A stretch of 48,312 nucleotides of DNA from an uncultured Clostridia bacterium (lineage in GTDB: Bacteria; Bacillota; Clostridia; Oscillospirales; Acutalibacteraceae), in the NCBI GenBank assembly GCA_947627055.1, contig CANQUS010000013.1, positions 1 through 48,312 on the forward strand. The letters run 5' to 3'. Both the position numbers and the translations under genes were made by a program. The notes under the pieces are model-generated. The model was not told the origin of the DNA. It searched no databases and was given only the letters and a program-made list of their open reading frames with translations. How positions within the stretch are numbered: the first letter of the stretch is position 1; each line of letters opens with the position of its first letter. Positions 46,018-48,312 of the stretch are shown here, one piece after another.

Positions 46018-46683
46018 TTATTCGCTATAAACAAAAACGATTTTTTCAGATGTTAAAAAATTAGGGCTGTATTCAAACTCTATTTCTGTAGCGTCTTTGG
46101 GTACTTCAAAATAAACAGAGCCGTTTATTTTCCTGCCTACTGATAATGTCTGTGAAAATCCGCTATCCTCACCAACATATGTTGCGTCACACGCAAAACC
46201 GTCTGCATAGCAGTCAAAATCCCAAGAGCCAACAGTAGTGTCAGATTTACCGATATTTTCGAATGTGAATTTTGCGTAAATATATTTGTTACCGTCTTTA
46301 GGCTGTATAAATTGGTTGTCGGAAACATATTCTCCGCACTCATCATAAGACACTAAAACATATTTATTTTCCCAAGTGTCGCCCACATAGTATTTATCTT
46401 TTGTTTCTGTTTCTTCCACCACTGTTTCAGCTTGTGCAATTGTGCTTACATCATTAGCCGCCACTGTGCTTTCGGCTGTATTCGTGTTGCTTACCTGTTT
46501 GGCTGTGCCTTTATCATCATCGCCGCCGCCTGCTGCTACGCCTATAACAATAAGGGCTATAACGGCAATTATTATCCATTTGAAAATCCCGCCCTGTTTC
46601 TTTCTGCAATTCGGGCATACCTTGGCTGCCGCAGGTATTTCAGTTTTGCAGTGCTTGCATAATTTAGTTTCTTGATTAGACAT
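46018..46683 (-). CDS. Zinc ribbon - membrane - DUF4352-like protein
   Basis: A 221-residue protein behind AGGAGG. Zinc ribbon CKHC...CPNC (residues about 8-26), one membrane helix (about 34-52), a Thr/Ser/Val-rich linker, then a beta-sandwich domain (about 95-221) with YIYAKFTFENIGKSDTTV and a final VFVYS, the DUF4352/DUF5067 pattern. The domain would be outside the cell. Often found in Firmicutes; substrate unknown. Confidence 0.7.
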   Translation of the reverse strand: MSNQETKLCKHCKTEIPAAAKVCPNCRKKQGGIFKWIIIAVIALIVIGVAAGGGDDDKGTAKQVSNTNTAESTVAANDVSTIAQAETVVEETETKDKYYVGDTWENKYVLVSYDECGEYVSDNQFIQPKDGNKYIYAKFTFENIGKSDTTVGSWDFDCYADGFACDATYVGEDSGFSQTLSVGRKINGSVYFEVPKDATEIEFEYSPNFLTSEKIVFVYSE

Positions 46684-46739
46684 TTCTCTTATCCTCCTAG
46701 AATTTTATATAAAAGCGTTATTGCTTTTATTTCAGTTTT

Positions 46740-47342
46740 TTACCTTGCATTATTAATCATCTCATTAAGCTTATCCCTATCCCACAGTTTAACTCCCAAC
46801 TGTGCCGCCTCATCTTTTGCCTGTGCCGTAAAGTACCTGTTTGTCAATACAACGGCTATATCCTTATGGTAAAGGCTTTTTCCTGTATGTGCCTGTTGTA
46901 CGGCGGCATTACCGATATTAGAAGAATAGCACTTGCATTGTACGGCGTATGTTATGTTGTCTTTTTCTGCCAAAACATCTATGCCATGGTCGCCGCTGCC
47001 TTGCGTTACCTCTACATTAGAAAAACCGTTCTTTTTGAGTACATCAGCACAAAAATATTCAAACTGATGTCCTTCCATAGTATCATAATTTTGATAGTCA
47101 ATAGAGCTGTTTAGCATACTGTCTATTTCTGTTTCTAAATTATCTAAGTTTGTGCTAATTCTGTCTAAATCCCTGTTAAGAATATTTATTTTTATCTGCC
47201 TTGTAATGGCTTTAAACGGCATCCACCACCACCCAATACATACCCAGTAAAATATTTTCCAATACAGTTTGAGAAACTCCCACCACCAGCCGACACATAA
47301 CCAGTATATAAATCCTTTTTTCACTTGTTTATTGCCTTTCAT
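46740..47342 (-). CDS. GWWW membrane protein with Mrr-like restriction nuclease domain
   Basis: A 200-residue protein. Residues 11-42 form a double membrane segment with two GWWW motifs (IYWLCVGWWW and FYWVCIGWWW). A linker coiled coil follows, then an Mrr-type PD-(D/E)XK domain: GHQFEYFCADVL (91-102), DHGIDVL (Asp 122), AVQCKCY (Q135, K137). Mrr-type enzymes cleave modified DNA. Expressed from the prophage it may limit infection by other phages; this is inference. Confidence 0.75.
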   Translation of the reverse strand: MKGNKQVKKGFIYWLCVGWWWEFLKLYWKIFYWVCIGWWWMPFKAITRQIKINILNRDLDRISTNLDNLETEIDSMLNSSIDYQNYDTMEGHQFEYFCADVLKKNGFSNVEVTQGSGDHGIDVLAEKDNITYAVQCKCYSSNIGNAAVQQAHTGKSLYHKDIAVVLTNRYFTAQAKDEAAQLGVKLWDRDKLNEMINNAR

Positions 47343-47358
47343 CTGCCTTTAAATGGTA

Positions 47359-47733
47359 TTATTCTGCAATCTTTATGTTTATGTCCCCTTTTTGCGGAAT
47401 TTGAAGTAAGAGCAGTACCATTTCTTGTTTATCAGCATTTAATTTCCTAAATTCTCTTATTATGCTTGTTTCAGTTTCATCAATGGGTATGCCGTCTATA
47501 ATTGGGGTACTTTTTTCGTCTTTTCCTGTCAGGATATACTCCATAGAAACATTAAAATATTTTGCAATTTCATAAAGTCTATCGGACAGCAAAACCTTTG
47601 ATTTTGCGAGCGAGCCATTACCATATCCAAGTATCGTTTCTAGTCTTGATATTGATAAACCCTTGCTTTTGCAAAGTATTTTAATATTTTCAAATGTGGT
47701 CTTTTTACAATGTGAAAAAGTTCCGCTACGCAT
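47359..47733 (-). CDS. Second XRE repressor (paralogue)
   Basis: A 124-residue protein with an N-terminal helix-turn-helix (GYGNGSLAKSKV region, about 37-48) and the C-terminal part shared with the neighbouring repressor (FNVSMEYILTGKDE..., ending QKGDINI). It lies in the same operon, 34 bases after that repressor. The recognition helix differs, so it may bind other operators or act as a dimer partner. Confidence 0.75.
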   Translation of the reverse strand: MRSGTFSHCKKTTFENIKILCKSKGLSISRLETILGYGNGSLAKSKVLLSDRLYEIAKYFNVSMEYILTGKDEKSTPIIDGIPIDETETSIIREFRKLNADKQEMVLLLLQIPQKGDINIKIAE

Positions 47734-47767
47734 ACTTGTAACTATGTCCTTTTGCTTTTAAATTCTA

Positions 47768-48118
47768 CTATTCTGCCGCCATTATGCTTATGTCCCCTTT
47801 TTGCTCAATATTCAGCATATTAAAAATTAAATCCTTTTGACTATCGTTTAGCTGCCTAAACTTCCTTATTAATTCTTTTTCCAAGTCCGATAGTGGAAAA
47901 CCGTTTGAGTAAGAATTACCGCTTTTTTCTTCCCCTGTCAGCAAATATTCCATTGAAACATTAAAGTATTGAGCAAATTTTAAAAGGCGTTCGGGCGTGG
48001 GGGAGGATTTTTTCCATTTAGATATTGAGCCATTAGAAAAGCCGAGCGCACTTTCTAATTCCGCTTGTACAATTCCCCTTGATTTTCTTAAATCTTCTAT
48101 TCTGTCATATAAGGTCAT
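47768..48118 (-). CDS. CI-like XRE repressor
   Basis: A 116-residue repressor; ATG 48118 follows AGAGAGGA. HTH region about residues 6-55 with recognition part SNGSISKW, very like that of the Cro-like protein at 520-702. C-terminal ~55 residues (LEKELIRKFRQLNDSQKDLIF...) are a short dimerisation region; there is no peptidase domain, so induction does not rely on RecA-driven self-cleavage. It should bind the three operators at 48141-48207. Confidence 0.8.
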   Translation of the reverse strand: MTLYDRIEDLRKSRGIVQAELESALGFSNGSISKWKKSSPTPERLLKFAQYFNVSMEYLLTGEEKSGNSYSNGFPLSDLEKELIRKFRQLNDSQKDLIFNMLNIEQKGDISIMAAE

Positions 48119-48140
48119 AAAAAATCCTCTCTGAAAAACA

Positions 48141-48207
48141 GAAAACTTTCTAAAACCCCTTGACAAACTGAAAGTATTCGGTATAATAAAAAGTATAGAA
48201 AACTTTC
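48141..48207. promoter_or_regulatory. Immunity operators and rightward early promoter
   Basis: GAAAACTTTC occurs at 48141-48150 and 48198-48207, and the related GAAAGTATTC at 48170-48179: three sites spaced 29 and 28 bases, each with GAAA...TTC symmetry. Between them is TTGACA (48160-48165), 16 bp, TATAAT (48182-48187), a strong rightward promoter for the early operon at 520. The middle site lies in the spacer and the third covers the start region, so repressor binding would block it. Confidence 0.75.
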
Positions 48208-48235
48208 AGCAAAAGACAAGCGGCTAAAAAATATT

Positions 48236-48312
48236 CTGTGTGTTGTGTGGTAACTTCATATTAGAATATTTTCCGTATTTTGTCAATAATTATCTGAATT
48301 TTTTCTAGTCAA
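48236..48312. repeat. Terminal direct repeat (right copy)
   Basis: This is the second copy of bases 1-77. It joins the repressor end of the minus-strand operon to the leader of the early operon, so the immunity region is continuous across the window ends. Confidence 0.9.

Overview
This window looks like a complete temperate siphophage genome from a Clostridia (Lachnospiraceae/Oscillospiraceae-type) gut host. The last 77 bases (48236-48312) repeat the first 77 exactly, so the sequence is best read as a circular molecule of about 48,235 bp with an assembly overlap. Host evidence is indirect: strong AGGAGG ribosome binding sites, many TTG and GTG starts, moderate GC, and a gene set (Gp20 scaffold, minor capsid 2, Gp15, XkdX, cysteine-rich KTR protein, DUF4373 replisome organiser, DUF5131) typical of Firmicutes phages.

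Layout. 45.6-48.2 kb (minus strand) is the lysogeny operon: two tandem paralogous XRE repressors, then three membrane-associated accessory genes (a GWWW-motif Mrr-like nuclease, a zinc-ribbon/membrane/DUF4352-like protein, a GWWW-motif split zinc ribbon). The immunity region crosses the sequence ends: three operator-like sites flank a strong rightward promoter, and a leftward promoter faces it. 1-519 has no large gene but holds a 16-bp hairpin, a 355-nt domain closed by a long inverted repeat, and a leftward promoter with a 13-codon leader ORF. 0.5-3.1 kb: Cro-like protein and small early genes, plus one minus-strand gene and a predicted small RNA. 3.1-3.36 kb: a non-coding degenerate repeat tract. 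3.4-15.0 kb: recombination, replication and modification genes (RAMP-like protein, annealing-type protein, PD-(D/E)XK nuclease, HerA-like ATPase, RusA, replisome organiser with internal iterons, DNA methyltransferase, a small serine recombinase, HNH nuclease, DUF5131) and many small proteins.

15.0-21.2 kb: terminases, portal and minor capsid proteins. 21.2-23.4 kb: the integration cassette (paralogue of an early gene, minus-strand small gene, ribbon-helix-helix repressor with three operators, large serine integrase, candidate attP) sits inside the structural cluster. 23.4-28.3 kb: an accessory block (papain-like protein, sigma-region-4-like HTH, a six-gene conserved-looking module of unknown role, KTR protein), divided by rho-independent terminators and ending in a tRNA-like element whose anticodon arm is capped by a GCAA tetraloop. 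28.5-43.5 kb: scaffold, major capsid, connectors, tail tube, chaperones, tape measure, tail tip and fibres. 43.6-45.5 kb: XkdX, GH25 endolysin, holin.

The best candidate novelties are regulatory. Four sites share an identical 10-mer AAAATGGTAC placed 20-21 nt before a TATAAT-like -10 box, ahead of the terminase operon, the accessory block next to attP, the KTR gene and the late terminator: a probable phage-specific promoter class. Because attP lies inside the structural genes, integration would split the late region, and a copy of this promoter lies just beyond attP to drive the far half. In addition, the major capsid and tail tube genes share a two-hairpin leader. All functional calls are made by reading the sequence; no database search was run.
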